The notes under the pieces: generated by a model
Database searches by the model: none
The model's input: the letters and a program-made list of their open reading frames with translations, nothing else
Told to the model about the DNA's origin: nothing
Shown: positions 44,803 through 53,556 of the stretch, piece by piece
Position numbering within the stretch: the first letter of the stretch is position 1
Layout: the number at the start of each line of letters is the position of its first letter
Source of the DNA: Devosia oryziradicis
GTDB taxonomy: Bacteria > Pseudomonadota > Alphaproteobacteria > Rhizobiales > Devosiaceae
DNA length: 64,000 bases
Direction of reading: 5' to 3'
Assembly: GCF_016698645.1 (NCBI RefSeq)
Contig: NZ_CP068047.1
Location: forward strand, 496,001-560,000
Program-made: the position numbers and the translations under genes

Positions 44803-45876
44803 ATGGTCAGACCACCCGAAGACTTCCTCAGCGTGCTCAACGCCCGCAGCCAGGACATTTTCCGCAAGATCGTCGAGCGCTATCTCGATACCGGTTCCCC
44901 CGTCGGCTCGCGCGACCTGTCGCGCATGCTGCAGGTGGGCCTGTCGCCCGCCTCGGTGCGCAATGTGATGGCCGACCTCGAAGATCTCGGACTGATTGCA
45001 GCGCCGCATACCTCGGCAGGGCGAGCGCCGACGCAGGAGGGTCTGCGCTTTTTCGTTGATGCCATGCTCGAAGTGGGCGCCGTCGACGAGCGCGAGCGCA
45101 GCCAGATCGCCAAGCAGATCGAGGGCCAGCATCGTGGCCAGGTCGAGGATGTGCTCACCGAAGCCAGCCAGTTGCTGAGTGGTCTCAGCCAGGGCGCCGG
45201 CGTCGTGATTGCCACCAAGTCGGACATCGTGCTGCGCCATATCGAATTCGTGCGGCTCGATGCGACACGCGCCATGGCCATCCTGGTGGGGCAGGACGGG
45301 CAGGTGGAAAACCGCATCATGGATATTCCGCCGGGCCTGACCGCGTCGGCATTGACCCAGGCCGGCAATTACCTCGCTCACCATGTGGTGGGCCGCACCA
45401 TCCCCGAGGCGCGCAAGGCGCTTGCCGAATTGCGGGCCGAGCAGCGGGCGGAGCTCGACGAACTGACGCAGAAGCTGGTCGATGCCGGCATCGCGACCCT
45501 GACGCAATCGTCGCCCACCAGCCAGCCGACCGTCATCGTGCGCGGACGCGCCAACCTCATCAACGACGCCATGGCCAGCGACGAGTTGCTGCGCATGCGG
45601 CAGCTGTTCGACGAGCTCGAAAGCAAGGACGGGCTGCTCGAATTGCTCGGCGACGCCGAGAAGGCGCAGGGCGTGCGCATCTTCATCGGCTCGGAAAACA
45701 AGCTCTTCTCGCTCTCGGGCTCCTCGGTCATCCTCTCGCCCTACAAGGATGCCAATGACAAGGTGGTGGGCGTATTGGGCGTGATCGGGCCTACGCGCCT
45801 CAACTATGCCCGCATCGTGCCCGTCGTCGATTATACCGCGAACGTGATCAGCGCGATGATGGCACGGAAGCGCTAG
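44803..45876 (+). CDS. hrcA: Heat-inducible transcriptional repressor HrcA
   Basis: Repressor of class I heat-shock genes acting at CIRCE elements, 357 residues. The N-terminal winged helix reads FRKIVERYLDTGSPVGSRDLSRMLQVGLSPASVRNVMADLEDLGLI, followed by PHTSAGRAPTQEGLRFFVD; the C-terminal domain ends in VGVLGVIGPTRLNYARIVPVVDYTA. No CIRCE inverted repeat is seen in this window, so its targets (probably groESL) lie elsewhere. grpE follows on the same strand. Confidence 0.97.
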   Translation: MVRPPEDFLSVLNARSQDIFRKIVERYLDTGSPVGSRDLSRMLQVGLSPASVRNVMADLEDLGLIAAPHTSAGRAPTQEGLRFFVDAMLEVGAVDERERSQIAKQIEGQHRGQVEDVLTEASQLLSGLSQGAGVVIATKSDIVLRHIEFVRLDATRAMAILVGQDGQVENRIMDIPPGLTASALTQAGNYLAHHVVGRTIPEARKALAELRAEQRAELDELTQKLVDAGIATLTQSSPTSQPTVIVRGRANLINDAMASDELLRMRQLFDELESKDGLLELLGDAEKAQGVRIFIGSENKLFSLSGSSVILSPYKDANDKVVGVLGVIGPTRLNYARIVPVVDYTANVISAMMARKR

Positions 45877-45909
45877 GCATGTCGGGCGGGAGGGACTGCT
45901 CAAGGAACA

Positions 45910-45938
45910 CTTGAAAACCCACCCCGTTTGGCCGATAT
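45910..45938 (+). promoter_or_regulatory. RpoH (sigma-32) type promoter of grpE
   Basis: CTTGAAA at 45910-45916 and CCGATAT at 45932-45938, 15 bases apart, fit the heat-shock sigma-32 consensus. The -10 ends 33 bases before the grpE start codon. Confidence 0.65.
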
Positions 45939-45971
45939 GCGGGACAAAATCGAAACTTGCGGAACAGAACA

Positions 45972-46553
45972 ATGATGAGCGACGAGAACGCCGCCTCAGG
46001 CGAGACGCCTGAAGTCGAAACCCCGGTCGAGAATGCCGTCGACCCGGTAGAGGCACTCCGTGCGGAAAACAGCGAGCTCAAGGATCGGCTGCTGCGGACC
46101 ATTGCTGAGATGGAAAACCTCAGGAAGCGTACCGAGCGCGATGTAAACGACACGCGCAGCTATGCCATTGCCGGCTTTGCCCGCGACATGCTCTCGGCCA
46201 CCGATGCGCTGAGCCGCGCGCTCATGGTGCTGCCGGCCGAAGCACGCGAGAATGGCGACGCCACCACCAAGAGCCTGATCGAAGGCATCGAGATGACCGA
46301 GCGCGAAATGCAGCGGCTTCTGGCCAAGCATGGCGTCAAGCCCATCGAAGCCGAGGGCCAGAAGTTCGACCCGCACAAGCACCAGGCCATGTTCGAAGTG
46401 CCCGATCCCAGCAAGCCGGAAGGCACTGTGGTGCAGGTGGTGCAGGCCGGCTTTGCCATCGGCGACCGAGTGCTGCGTCCCGCCATGGTCGGCGTCGCCA
46501 AGGGCGGCCCGAGCCATGCTCCGGCCGATGAAGCGGTGGACAAGAGCGCCTAG
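45972..46553 (+). CDS. grpE: Nucleotide exchange factor GrpE
   Basis: Co-chaperone that releases ADP from DnaK, 193 residues. A charged N-terminal tail is followed by the long dimerisation helix ([30 protein letters not shown]) and the beta domain with [12 protein letters not shown] and [23 protein letters not shown]. Two adjacent ATGs (45972, 45975) are possible starts. A perfect hairpin terminator follows. Confidence 0.97.
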   Translation: MMSDENAASGETPEVETPVENAVDPVEALRAENSELKDRLLRTIAEMENLRKRTERDVNDTRSYAIAGFARDMLSATDALSRALMVLPAEARENGDATTKSLIEGIEMTEREMQRLLAKHGVKPIEAEGQKFDPHKHQAMFEVPDPSKPEGTVVQVVQAGFAIGDRVLRPAMVGVAKGGPSHAPADEAVDKSA

Positions 46554-46568
46554 GGCTTCCGCCTCGCC

Positions 46569-46595
46569 TAAAATCGCTCCACCGGAGCGATTTTA
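46569..46595. terminator. Bidirectional terminator-like palindrome (repeat family C)
   Basis: A perfect 27-base palindrome: TAAAATCGCTCCA, centre C, CGGAGCGATTTTA apart from the loop. It is a second copy of the element at 10856-10880 and again lies at a convergent junction (grpE and pncA). Confidence 0.75.
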
Positions 46596-46612
46596 CCTAC
46601 GACACGGCTCGA

Positions 46613-46628
46613 AGTTTCACGTGAATCC
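46613..46628. promoter_or_regulatory. parS-like ParB-binding site 3
   Basis: AGTTTCACGTGAATCC matches parS at 13 of 16 positions. It lies downstream of grpE and overlaps the first bases of the terminator stem. Confidence 0.6.
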
Positions 46629-46653
46629 CCGCGCGAGCGGGGATTTTTGTTTT
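46625..46653 (+). terminator. Rho-independent terminator after grpE
   Basis: Perfect 8-base stem ATCCCCGC / GCGGGGAT with a GCGA loop, followed by TTTTGTTTT. Confidence 0.85.
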
Positions 46654-46682
46654 GGGTCGTCGGTGGATCCCCAAACTGGATC

Positions 46683-46766
46683 GTCACCCTCGGGCTTGAC
46701 CCGAGGGCATTGCACTTAACCAGCGCCCGGCAAGTGAAGACCCCTCGGGTCAAGCCCGAGGGTGAC
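46683..46766. repeat. REP/BIME-like palindromic repeat, family B, copy 2
   Basis: GTCACCCTCGGGCTTGACCC plus GAGGG at the left, CCCTCGGGTCAAGCCCGAGG plus GTGAC at the right, the same 84-base length as the copies at 20500 and 56345. The spacer has GCAAGTGAAG. It lies between the convergent grpE and pncA genes. Confidence 0.85.
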
Positions 46767-46807
46767 GCGGTGGTTGGGGGGGTAACCGACTGCACGTCCC
46801 TTGCAGG

Positions 46808-47443
46808 TCAGCCCAAAATATCCTTACTCATTACCCGCTCGACCCCGGCCTCGGCCATATCGGCCCATGCCTTGGCGAGGCTGCCCGCATTGTCGATCGC
46901 CCGTGTCGCGTCCTCGATCACTGTCACGTCGAAGCCACCCGCCGCCGCATCGATGGCCGTCCAGCCGACGCAGAAATCGGTGGCGAGACCGACGATGTAG
47001 AGCCGGTCGACATCGCGTTCGTTGAGATAGCCGGCGAGCCCGGTCAGCGTCTGCCGATCGGCTTCCTGGAAGCCGGAGTAGCTGTCGATCAGCCGGTTGT
47101 AGCCCTTGCGAATGATCAGCTGGCCGTGCGGCACGTCGAGATCGTGCGAAAGTTCTGCGCCGCGTGTATTCCACACGCAGTGGTCCGGCCACAGCACCTG
47201 CGTGCCATAGGGCAGTTCCACCGTCTCGAATGGCTCCTTGCCGTAGTGCTGGCTGGCAAAGGAGATGTGATCGGCGGGATGCCAGTCCTGGGTGAAGACC
47301 ACATTGGTGAACTTGCGCGCCAACGTGTTGATCAGCGGCACGATTTCATCACCGCCCGCTACCGCAAGGCTGCCACCGGGCAGGAAATCGTATTGCACGT
47401 CCACGATGACCAGCACGTCGGTGGGTTTGATCTCGATCGTCAT
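46808..47443 (-). CDS. pncA: Nicotinamidase PncA
   Basis: Isochorismatase-fold enzyme that deamidates nicotinamide for NAD salvage, 211 residues. Catalytic Asp is in VIVDVQYDFLPGGSLAV, metal ligands in TQDWHPADHISFA, active-site Lys in LIIRKGYN and nucleophile Cys in GLATDFCVGWTAIDA. ATG 47443 has AGGAGA upstream and overlaps the pabBC stop as ATGA. Confidence 0.96.
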   Translation of the reverse strand: MTIEIKPTDVLVIVDVQYDFLPGGSLAVAGGDEIVPLINTLARKFTNVVFTQDWHPADHISFASQHYGKEPFETVELPYGTQVLWPDHCVWNTRGAELSHDLDVPHGQLIIRKGYNRLIDSYSGFQEADRQTLTGLAGYLNERDVDRLYIVGLATDFCVGWTAIDAAAGGFDVTVIEDATRAIDNAGSLAKAWADMAEAGVERVMSKDILG

Positions 47444-49230
47444 GCTGGTTCTCCTGGAATGTGTATCCATTGGGCGCGCATGAGGCCGCGTACGGAATTG
47501 CCCAGCCAGATTGCCTCGGCGGTTGCGAGATCGTCCAGCCGCAAAACCTGCTCGACAGCCTTGCCTGATGCAATCAGCTCGGCGCGCAGGGTGCCGGGCA
47601 GCAGGCCCGAGGATAAAGGCGGGGTGAGCAGTATACCGCCACGCTCGATGAAGAGATTGGTGATCGACCCTTCGGTCAGCTCAGAGCGCTCGTTGATAAA
47701 GACCACCTCGTCAACGCCATGGGCCGCGTGGGCGGAAATCCGCGGCTCGTCGTAGAAGGCCCGATTGGTCGTCTTGTGCATCAGCCACAGGCTCTGCGAA
47801 TCGAGCCGCTCCGGCGCGATGGCGAAGCGGAACACCGCGGGATTGGGCGGCAGCTCCACCGCCGCCACCGCCGGCCCCGATGCGTCGAGCGTCAGCCGCA
47901 CGCGCATGCGCTCAGCAGGGAAGGACTGGGTGTGGAGCTGGGTCACGATGGCGGCCCGATCGAAGGGCAGGCCAAAATAGCCAGCTGAAGCTGCCAGGCG
48001 ATCCAGATGCCGCTCAAGCAGGGCGAACCCTTCGGTCCGCTCCCAGAGCATGGTTTCGATCAGGGTGACCGGCCGGGCCGGATCGGTGAAAAACGCCATC
48101 TTGAGCAGAGCCTCACGATATTCGTCCTCGGCCACGCTGTCGGCCACGATGCCGCCGCCAATGCCGATTTCACCGGTGCCGTCGGCGCCGATCACCGCGG
48201 TTCGGATGGCGACATTGAGGGTCAGGTCGCCGTTGGGCGCGAAATGGCCGATCGAACCGGTATAGAGGCCGCGCGGCCCGGCTTCGACCTGGTGAATGAT
48301 TTCCATGGCACGCAGCTTGGGCGCGCCGGTGATCGAGCCACAAGGGAAGAGGTTTTCCAGCAGCTTGGTAGTGCCGACGCCAGGCCTCCGGCGGGCCACG
48401 ATGCCGGAGGTCATGGTGTGGAGGGTCGAATAGGTTTCGACGGTGAAGAGGTCGGTGACCTTGACCGAGCCGATCTCCGCAATGCGGCCGAGATCGTTGC
48501 GCAAGAGGTCAACAATCATCAGGTTTTCGGCGCGGTTCTTTTCGTCGGCCGCCAGGGCGGCGCGGCCAGCGTCGTCCTCCGTCTGGGTGCGGCCACGCTT
48601 GAGCGTGCCCTTCATCGGCCGGGCGGTCAGCATGTCGTCCCGGCTCGACACGAACAGTTCGGGCGAGCGCGAGAGGATCCATTGGGTGCCGGTATTGATG
48701 AGCGCGCCATAGGCGACGGGTTGCTTGCGCACCAGTTCGCGGTAGAGCGCCACCGGGTCGCCCTCGAGACGGAAACCGGCCTTGAAGGTCAGGTTGACTT
48801 GGTAGGTGTCGCCAGCAGCGATCAGCTTTTTGACGGTGTCGAAGGCGCGACCATAGCTGGCCGCGTCGACGCGGGGCGCGATGTCGATCGCCTTGCCGGT
48901 GCGGCCGTCCGCTATGGCAGCCAGCCGCCGGTCGACCTCGAGGGCCGTCAGGCGCTCCGGCGCCTCGTAGAGGCCGAGCCAGAGCAGCGGCGTCGGGCCG
49001 GGCGGGGGCAGGCGATCACGCAGGCGTTCCTCGAAGACGAAGCCCAGTTCATAGGCCAGAAATCCCGCCGCGTGCAGGCCCTCAGCCACCAAGGCATCGA
49101 GCCGTGCCAGCGCGGCACGGGCGCCGGCTTCGTCATGGGCAACCAGCACCTCGCGCGGCGCGGAGAACAGCAGGTTCTCGCCGCCCGGATCGAGCGTGTC
49201 GTGCAGCAGCACTGTGCCGGAAGCAAACAT
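47440..49230 (-). CDS. pabB: Fused aminodeoxychorismate synthase component I / aminodeoxychorismate lyase
   Basis: A 596-residue PabB-PabC fusion that makes p-aminobenzoate for folate. Residues 1 to about 370 are the chorismate-binding PabB part (LIAAGDTYQVNLTF, PMKGTLKRG, FPCGSITGAPKLRAMEII, GIGGGIVADSV). From about 380 on is a PabC-like class IV PLP aminotransferase fold (LIETMLWERTEGFALLERHLDRL, FINERSELTEGSITNLFI). ATG 49230 is the natural start. The amidotransferase subunit PabA is not in the window. Coupled to pncA downstream. Confidence 0.94.
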   Translation of the reverse strand: MFASGTVLLHDTLDPGGENLLFSAPREVLVAHDEAGARAALARLDALVAEGLHAAGFLAYELGFVFEERLRDRLPPPGPTPLLWLGLYEAPERLTALEVDRRLAAIADGRTGKAIDIAPRVDAASYGRAFDTVKKLIAAGDTYQVNLTFKAGFRLEGDPVALYRELVRKQPVAYGALINTGTQWILSRSPELFVSSRDDMLTARPMKGTLKRGRTQTEDDAGRAALAADEKNRAENLMIVDLLRNDLGRIAEIGSVKVTDLFTVETYSTLHTMTSGIVARRRPGVGTTKLLENLFPCGSITGAPKLRAMEIIHQVEAGPRGLYTGSIGHFAPNGDLTLNVAIRTAVIGADGTGEIGIGGGIVADSVAEDEYREALLKMAFFTDPARPVTLIETMLWERTEGFALLERHLDRLAASAGYFGLPFDRAAIVTQLHTQSFPAERMRVRLTLDASGPAVAAVELPPNPAVFRFAIAPERLDSQSLWLMHKTTNRAFYDEPRISAHAAHGVDEVVFINERSELTEGSITNLFIERGGILLTPPLSSGLLPGTLRAELIASGKAVEQVLRLDDLATAEAIWLGNSVRGLMRAQWIHIPGEPA

Positions 49231-49366
49231 GGCGCGCCTTCTATTGCTTTTCGCGGCTGGCGTCACCGGGTTTTGCCCCCATGAACAGGGGTTGGAGCGC
49301 GGCGCGCCCGGAGTCAGATTTCGCGCGTCGGCCGAGGAGGCATGGCCGATCATCTGGGGACGCATC

Positions 49367-49696
49367 ATGAATTCGATCAAGTGCGGCATGGCCGCCCTCG
49401 TGCTGCTGGGCAGCACCGCGCCGGCTCTGGCCGAAGACATCTATTTCACGCTTTACAACGAGAGCAGCCGCTCGCTGCATTATTTCTATGCGAGCCCCTC
49501 CGTGTCATCGAACTGGGGACCCGACCTCCTGCGCGGCGGGCACACGCTCAGCGCCGGCTACAACGGCACGGTGACGATCGCCGACGGCTCGACCGAATGC
49601 TATTACGACTTCAAGTTCGTTATGGGCGACCGAAGCGAGACGGTCGTCGAAGAGATCAATATCTGCGAACTGGGTAGCTACACGATCTACGACTGA
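49367..49696 (+). CDS. Small secreted protein, tandem paralogue 1
   Basis: A 109-residue protein with a clear signal peptide (MNSIKCGMAALVLLGSTAPALA, cleavage before EDIYF). The mature part is a short beta-rich domain: IYFTLYNESSRSLHYFYASPS, W-x-x-DLL, VTIADGSTECYYDFKF and the C-terminal NICELGSYTIYD, with two cysteines that could pair. It is clearly related to the next gene. Similar short periplasmic proteins occur in rhizobia; function unknown. Confidence 0.85.
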   Translation: MNSIKCGMAALVLLGSTAPALAEDIYFTLYNESSRSLHYFYASPSVSSNWGPDLLRGGHTLSAGYNGTVTIADGSTECYYDFKFVMGDRSETVVEEINICELGSYTIYD

Positions 49697-49785
49697 CGGC
49701 GCTCAAAGTCATCGCTGATTAAGTCTCGGCGTGGTAAGAAAACTTCCGGCTGGCGACGATGGGTCGCCGGTTTGGGAGAATTTTC

Positions 49786-50118
49786 ATGAGCTTCACCGTT
49801 AAGGGCGGCCTGGTCGCCCTGGCGCTGCTGGCCGGCGTCCTGCCTGCTGCCGCGCAGACCGTCGAATTCACGCTGATCAACAACAGCTCGCAGTCGCTGC
49901 ATTACTTCTACACCACGCCCAGCAATGAAAACAGCTGGGGCGAGGACCTGCTAGGCCCCGATGGCACGCTGGAATCGGGTTACCAAGGCACCGTGACGAT
50001 CGGCGACGGCTCCGACCAGTGCCTCTACGACTTCCGCTTCGAGACCGGCGAAGGCGCCCTGCTCGAAGTGCCCGAGGTCGATATCTGCTCGCTCGACAGC
50101 TATACGCTGACCGACTGA
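49786..50118 (+). CDS. Small secreted protein, tandem paralogue 2
   Basis: A 110-residue secreted protein: signal peptide MSFTVKGGLVALALLAGVLP ending AAA|Q, then EFTLINNSSQSLHYFYTTPS, SWGEDLLG, VTIGDGSDQCLYDFRF and VDICSLDSYTLTD. It shares the FTL-N-SS-SLHYFY-PS pattern, the two cysteines and the length with the upstream paralogue, so the pair arose by tandem duplication. GGGAGAA precedes the ATG. It ends about 75 bases before the dnaK heat-shock promoter. Confidence 0.87.
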   Translation: MSFTVKGGLVALALLAGVLPAAAQTVEFTLINNSSQSLHYFYTTPSNENSWGEDLLGPDGTLESGYQGTVTIGDGSDQCLYDFRFETGEGALLEVPEVDICSLDSYTLTD

Positions 50119-50193
50119 CCCCAACCCGGGAAGCCCGGCCCGGCGCCGGTCTTCCCGCAGTGCCAAATCGGCCTCAAAACCGCCCCGTGAGTG

Positions 50194-50222
50194 CTTGAAG
50201 CGCCGGGGCCACCCCCCTATAT
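50194..50222 (+). promoter_or_regulatory. RpoH (sigma-32) type promoter of dnaK
   Basis: CTTGAA at 50194-50199 and CCCTATAT at 50215-50222, spaced by 15 bases, fit the heat-shock promoter consensus. The leader to the dnaK ATG is about 115 bases. Confidence 0.7.
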
Positions 50223-50339
50223 AGCCCTCAAGCCCAGCAATGGGCGCATTCCAGTTGCAAGGAACCCGGCCCAAGCGGCCACGGGACTGCCTCGCGAGAG
50301 GGGTTTCATCATGGGTTTGCTGAAAGAGAGGCTAGAGTA

Positions 50340-52253
50340 ATGGCTAAAGTCATCGGTATCGACCTGGGCACCACCAATAGCTGCGTCGCGGTTATGGACG
50401 GCTCCAATCCCAAGGTCATCGAAAACGCTGAGGGTGCGCGTACCACCCCCTCGATGGTCGCCTTCTCCAAGGATGGCGAACGTCTCGTCGGCCAGCCGGC
50501 CAAGCGCCAGGCGGTCACCAATCCCGAAAATACCCTGTTTGCCGTCAAGCGCCTGATCGGACGCCGCTTCGACGACGCCGTGGTGGCCAAGGACAAGAAC
50601 CTTGTGCCCTTCAAGATCGTCAAGGCGGACAATGGCGACGCCTGGGTCGAAGCTTCGGGCGACAAGTATTCGCCGAGCCAGGTCTCGGCCATGGTCCTGC
50701 AGAAGATGAAGGAAACCGCCGAATCCTATCTCGGCGAGAACGTCACGCAGGCCGTCATCACCGTTCCGGCCTACTTCAACGACTCGCAGCGCCAGGCCAC
50801 CAAGGATGCCGGCAAGATTGCGGGCCTGGAAGTGCTGCGCATCATCAACGAGCCGACCGCGGCTGCGCTGGCCTATGGCCTGGACAAGAAGAACAGCGGC
50901 ACCATCGCGGTCTATGACCTTGGCGGCGGTACCTTCGACGTGTCGATCCTGGAAATCGGCGACGGCGTCTTCGAGGTGAAGTCGACCAATGGCGACACCT
51001 TCCTGGGCGGCGAAGACTTCGACATGCGCCTGGTCGACTACTTGGCAGACGAGTTCAAGAAGGAGCAGGGCATCGACCTGCGCAACGACAAGCTGGCTCT
51101 GCAGCGCCTCAAGGAAGCTGCCGAAAAGGCCAAGATCGAACTCTCGAGCTCGACCCAGACCGAGATCAACCTGCCCTTCATCACCGCCGACGCCTCGGGC
51201 CCCAAGCACCTGACACTCAAGCTCAGCCGCTCCAAGCTGGAATCGCTGGTCGATGACCTGATCCAGAAGACCATCGACCCGTGCAAGCTGGCGATGAAGG
51301 ATGCCGGCGTGACGGCCGCCCAGATCGACGAAGTGGTGCTGGTCGGCGGCATGAGCCGCATGCCCAAGGTCCAGGAAGTGGTCAAGCAGCTCTTCGGCAA
51401 GGAGCCGCACAAGGGCGTCAACCCGGACGAAGTCGTGGCGCTGGGCGCGGCCATTCAGGCCGGCGTGCTGCAGGGCGACGTCAAGGACGTGCTGCTGCTC
51501 GACGTGACCCCGCTGTCGCTGGGCATCGAGACGCTGGGCGGCGTCTTCACCCGCCTGATCGACCGCAACACGACCATCCCGACCAAGAAGTCGCAGACCT
51601 TCTCGACCGCCGAGGACAACCAGAGCGCGGTGACCATCCGCGTGTTCCAGGGCGAGCGCGAAATGGCTGCCAACAACAAGCTCCTGGGCAATTTTGACCT
51701 GGCCGGCATTCCGCCCGCCCCGCGCGGCGTGCCGCAGATCGAGGTGACCTTCGACATCGACGCCAACGGCATCGTGCAGGTTTCGGCCAAGGACAAGGGC
51801 ACCGGCAAGGAGCAGCAGATCCGCATCCAGGCCTCGGGTGGTCTGAGCGACGCCGACATCGAGAAGATGGTCAAGGAAGCCGAGCAGAACGCTGAAGCCG
51901 ACAAGCGCAAGCGCGAAGCCGTCGAAGCCAAGAACCAGGGGGAATCGCTGATCCACTCGACCGAGAAGTCGCTCAAGGAATATGGCGACAAGGTTTCGGC
52001 CGAGGACAAGGCGGCCATCGAAACCGCGATCTCGGACCTCAAGGGCGTGATCGATGGCGAAGATGGCGAAGCCATCAAGGAAAAGACCGACGCCTTGGCG
52101 CAGGCCTCCATGAAGCTGGGCGAGGCCATGTATAAGGCATCGCAGGCCGAAGCCGAAGCCAAGGCCAATGGCACGGCCGATGAAGGCGACGACGACGTGG
52201 TCGACGCCGACTTCGAAGAGGTCAAGGACGACGACGACAAGAAGTCTGCCTAA
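50340..52253 (+). CDS. dnaK: Chaperone protein DnaK (Hsp70)
   Basis: ATP-dependent Hsp70, 637 residues. [46 protein letters not shown] and [21 protein letters not shown] are the three Hsp70 signatures; the substrate-binding domain and acidic C-terminal tail ending [11 protein letters not shown] follow. A good terminator follows. dnaJ is downstream but separated by an esterase-like gene. Confidence 0.99.
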   Translation: MAKVIGIDLGTTNSCVAVMDGSNPKVIENAEGARTTPSMVAFSKDGERLVGQPAKRQAVTNPENTLFAVKRLIGRRFDDAVVAKDKNLVPFKIVKADNGDAWVEASGDKYSPSQVSAMVLQKMKETAESYLGENVTQAVITVPAYFNDSQRQATKDAGKIAGLEVLRIINEPTAAALAYGLDKKNSGTIAVYDLGGGTFDVSILEIGDGVFEVKSTNGDTFLGGEDFDMRLVDYLADEFKKEQGIDLRNDKLALQRLKEAAEKAKIELSSSTQTEINLPFITADASGPKHLTLKLSRSKLESLVDDLIQKTIDPCKLAMKDAGVTAAQIDEVVLVGGMSRMPKVQEVVKQLFGKEPHKGVNPDEVVALGAAIQAGVLQGDVKDVLLLDVTPLSLGIETLGGVFTRLIDRNTTIPTKKSQTFSTAEDNQSAVTIRVFQGEREMAANNKLLGNFDLAGIPPAPRGVPQIEVTFDIDANGIVQVSAKDKGTGKEQQIRIQASGGLSDADIEKMVKEAEQNAEADKRKREAVEAKNQGESLIHSTEKSLKEYGDKVSAEDKAAIETAISDLKGVIDGEDGEAIKEKTDALAQASMKLGEAMYKASQAEAEAKANGTADEGDDDVVDADFEEVKDDDDKKSA

Positions 52254-52275
52254 GCCCTTACGGCCTATTCAATCA

Positions 52276-52306
52276 GGGTCCGGCGCGAGCCGGGCCCTTT
52301 TGTTTT
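52276..52306 (+). terminator. Rho-independent terminator after dnaK
   Basis: Stem GGGTCCGGC / GCCGGGCCC (9 pairs including one G-U) with a GCGA loop, followed by TTTTGTTTT. Confidence 0.88.
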
Positions 52307-52312
52307 GGCCGA

Positions 52313-52328
52313 CGTTTCACGTGAATCG
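52313..52328. promoter_or_regulatory. parS-like ParB-binding site 4
   Basis: CGTTTCACGTGAATCG, identical over all 16 bases to the site at 40041 and 13 of 16 to parS. It lies 7 bases after the dnaK terminator. Confidence 0.62.
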
Positions 52329-52410
52329 CTGCCCCGAAATGGGCTCATTCGCGCCCAACTGCCTCCCGCTTTTCGCGGTCCAAGGGTGGTTCACGATCCG
52401 CGAGGCAGCC

Positions 52411-53472
52411 ATGACCGATTCCCGCGCCACCGCCGAGCAGGGTCCATCCAGCGATTCAATCGGCCGGTTGGCCGAGCTGATCGCCGGGGACCCGATGACC
52501 CGGCTCGATGCCGACATGAAACATGTGCTGGACCGGCTTGCCGAGCTGGGTGCCCGGCCACTCGAACTGCTGACGCCCGAGATGGCACGACGCCAGCCGC
52601 GGCCGGCCGAAGCCATCAGCGCCGTGCTGGGCCGGCAGGGCCGCGAACGCCCCGAAGATGGAGTCGAGGTCGAGGACATCGCCGTGGACGGCGCCGAGGG
52701 CGAGCTGCCGGGACGGATTTACCGCCCGATCGGCCTCCTCAGCCGGCTCAATCCTATGGTGCTCTATTTCCATGGCGGCGGCTTCGTAACCGGCGATCTC
52801 GACAGCCATGACGCCTCGGCCCGGGCCTTGGCACGGCGCACAGGCGCGATCGTGGTTTCCGTTGCCTATCGATTGGCGCCGGAGCATCCCTTCCCGGCGG
52901 CGCATGACGACGCCTTGGCCGCCTGGCGCTGGCTGACCGGCAAGGTCCGGGACCTTGCCGGCGATCCGCGGCGACTGGCTGTAGCCGGCGAGGATGCCGG
53001 GGCGAACCTGGCCGCCCACATCGCCCTGCGGGCCCGCGACGAAGGTGCGATCCGGCCGGTACACCAGGTGTTGGTCCATCCCGTTGCCGGACACGACATG
53101 GAAACGGCTTCCTATGGCGAAACGCTGCGCGCGCAGCCGATCGGACTGCCGGCGATGCGCTGGCGCTTCCGCCACGCATTCGCCGAGGAGGCCGCCGCAC
53201 AGGATATGCGCATCGACCTGGCGACGCGCGAGGATCTGGCAGGCGTGGCGCCGGCAACCGTCATCCTGGCTGGAATCGACCCGCTGCGCTCGGAAGGCGA
53301 GGCCCTGGCCGAGGCGCTCGACCAGGCTGGCGTTCCCGTCAATTGCTGGACCTATGAGGGCGTGACCCAGGGCTTTTTCGGACTGGGCCTGGTCGTCACC
53401 AAGGCGCTGTTCGCCCAGTCCGATGCAGCAGACGCGCTGGGCAAGGCCTTCGCGCCGGGTCGCCGCAGCTAG
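52411..53472 (+). CDS. HSL-type alpha/beta hydrolase lacking catalytic Ser and His (probable pseudoenzyme)
   Basis: A 353-residue hormone-sensitive-lipase-type protein. The oxyanion HGGG (121-124), YRLAPEHPFPAAHDDALAA and the AGIDPLRSEG block with catalytic-type Asp290 are intact. The nucleophile elbow, normally G-[DE]-S-A-G, reads GEDAG: Asp195 (codon GAT at 52993) replaces Ser. The catalytic His of the final YEG...H-x-F block is replaced by Gln320 (CAG at 53368) in YEGVTQGFFG. Normal esterase activity is therefore unlikely. The frame is intact with GAGG before the ATG. It lies between dnaK and dnaJ. Confidence 0.88.
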   Translation: MTDSRATAEQGPSSDSIGRLAELIAGDPMTRLDADMKHVLDRLAELGARPLELLTPEMARRQPRPAEAISAVLGRQGRERPEDGVEVEDIAVDGAEGELPGRIYRPIGLLSRLNPMVLYFHGGGFVTGDLDSHDASARALARRTGAIVVSVAYRLAPEHPFPAAHDDALAAWRWLTGKVRDLAGDPRRLAVAGEDAGANLAAHIALRARDEGAIRPVHQVLVHPVAGHDMETASYGETLRAQPIGLPAMRWRFRHAFAEEAAAQDMRIDLATREDLAGVAPATVILAGIDPLRSEGEALAEALDQAGVPVNCWTYEGVTQGFFGLGLVVTKALFAQSDAADALGKAFAPGRRS

Positions 53473-53502
53473 AACGGCCGAATCACCATCATTGAAGCTC
53501 AC

Positions 53503-53527
53503 GGCCGCTCTTGCTACAGGAGCGGCC
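53503..53527 (+). terminator. Hairpin terminator after the esterase-like gene
   Basis: Perfect 8-base stem GGCCGCTC / GAGCGGCC with a 9-base loop, followed a few bases later by TTTT. Confidence 0.65.
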
Positions 53528-53556
53528 AACGGGTTTTGCCTCCAATGCGGCTATCG

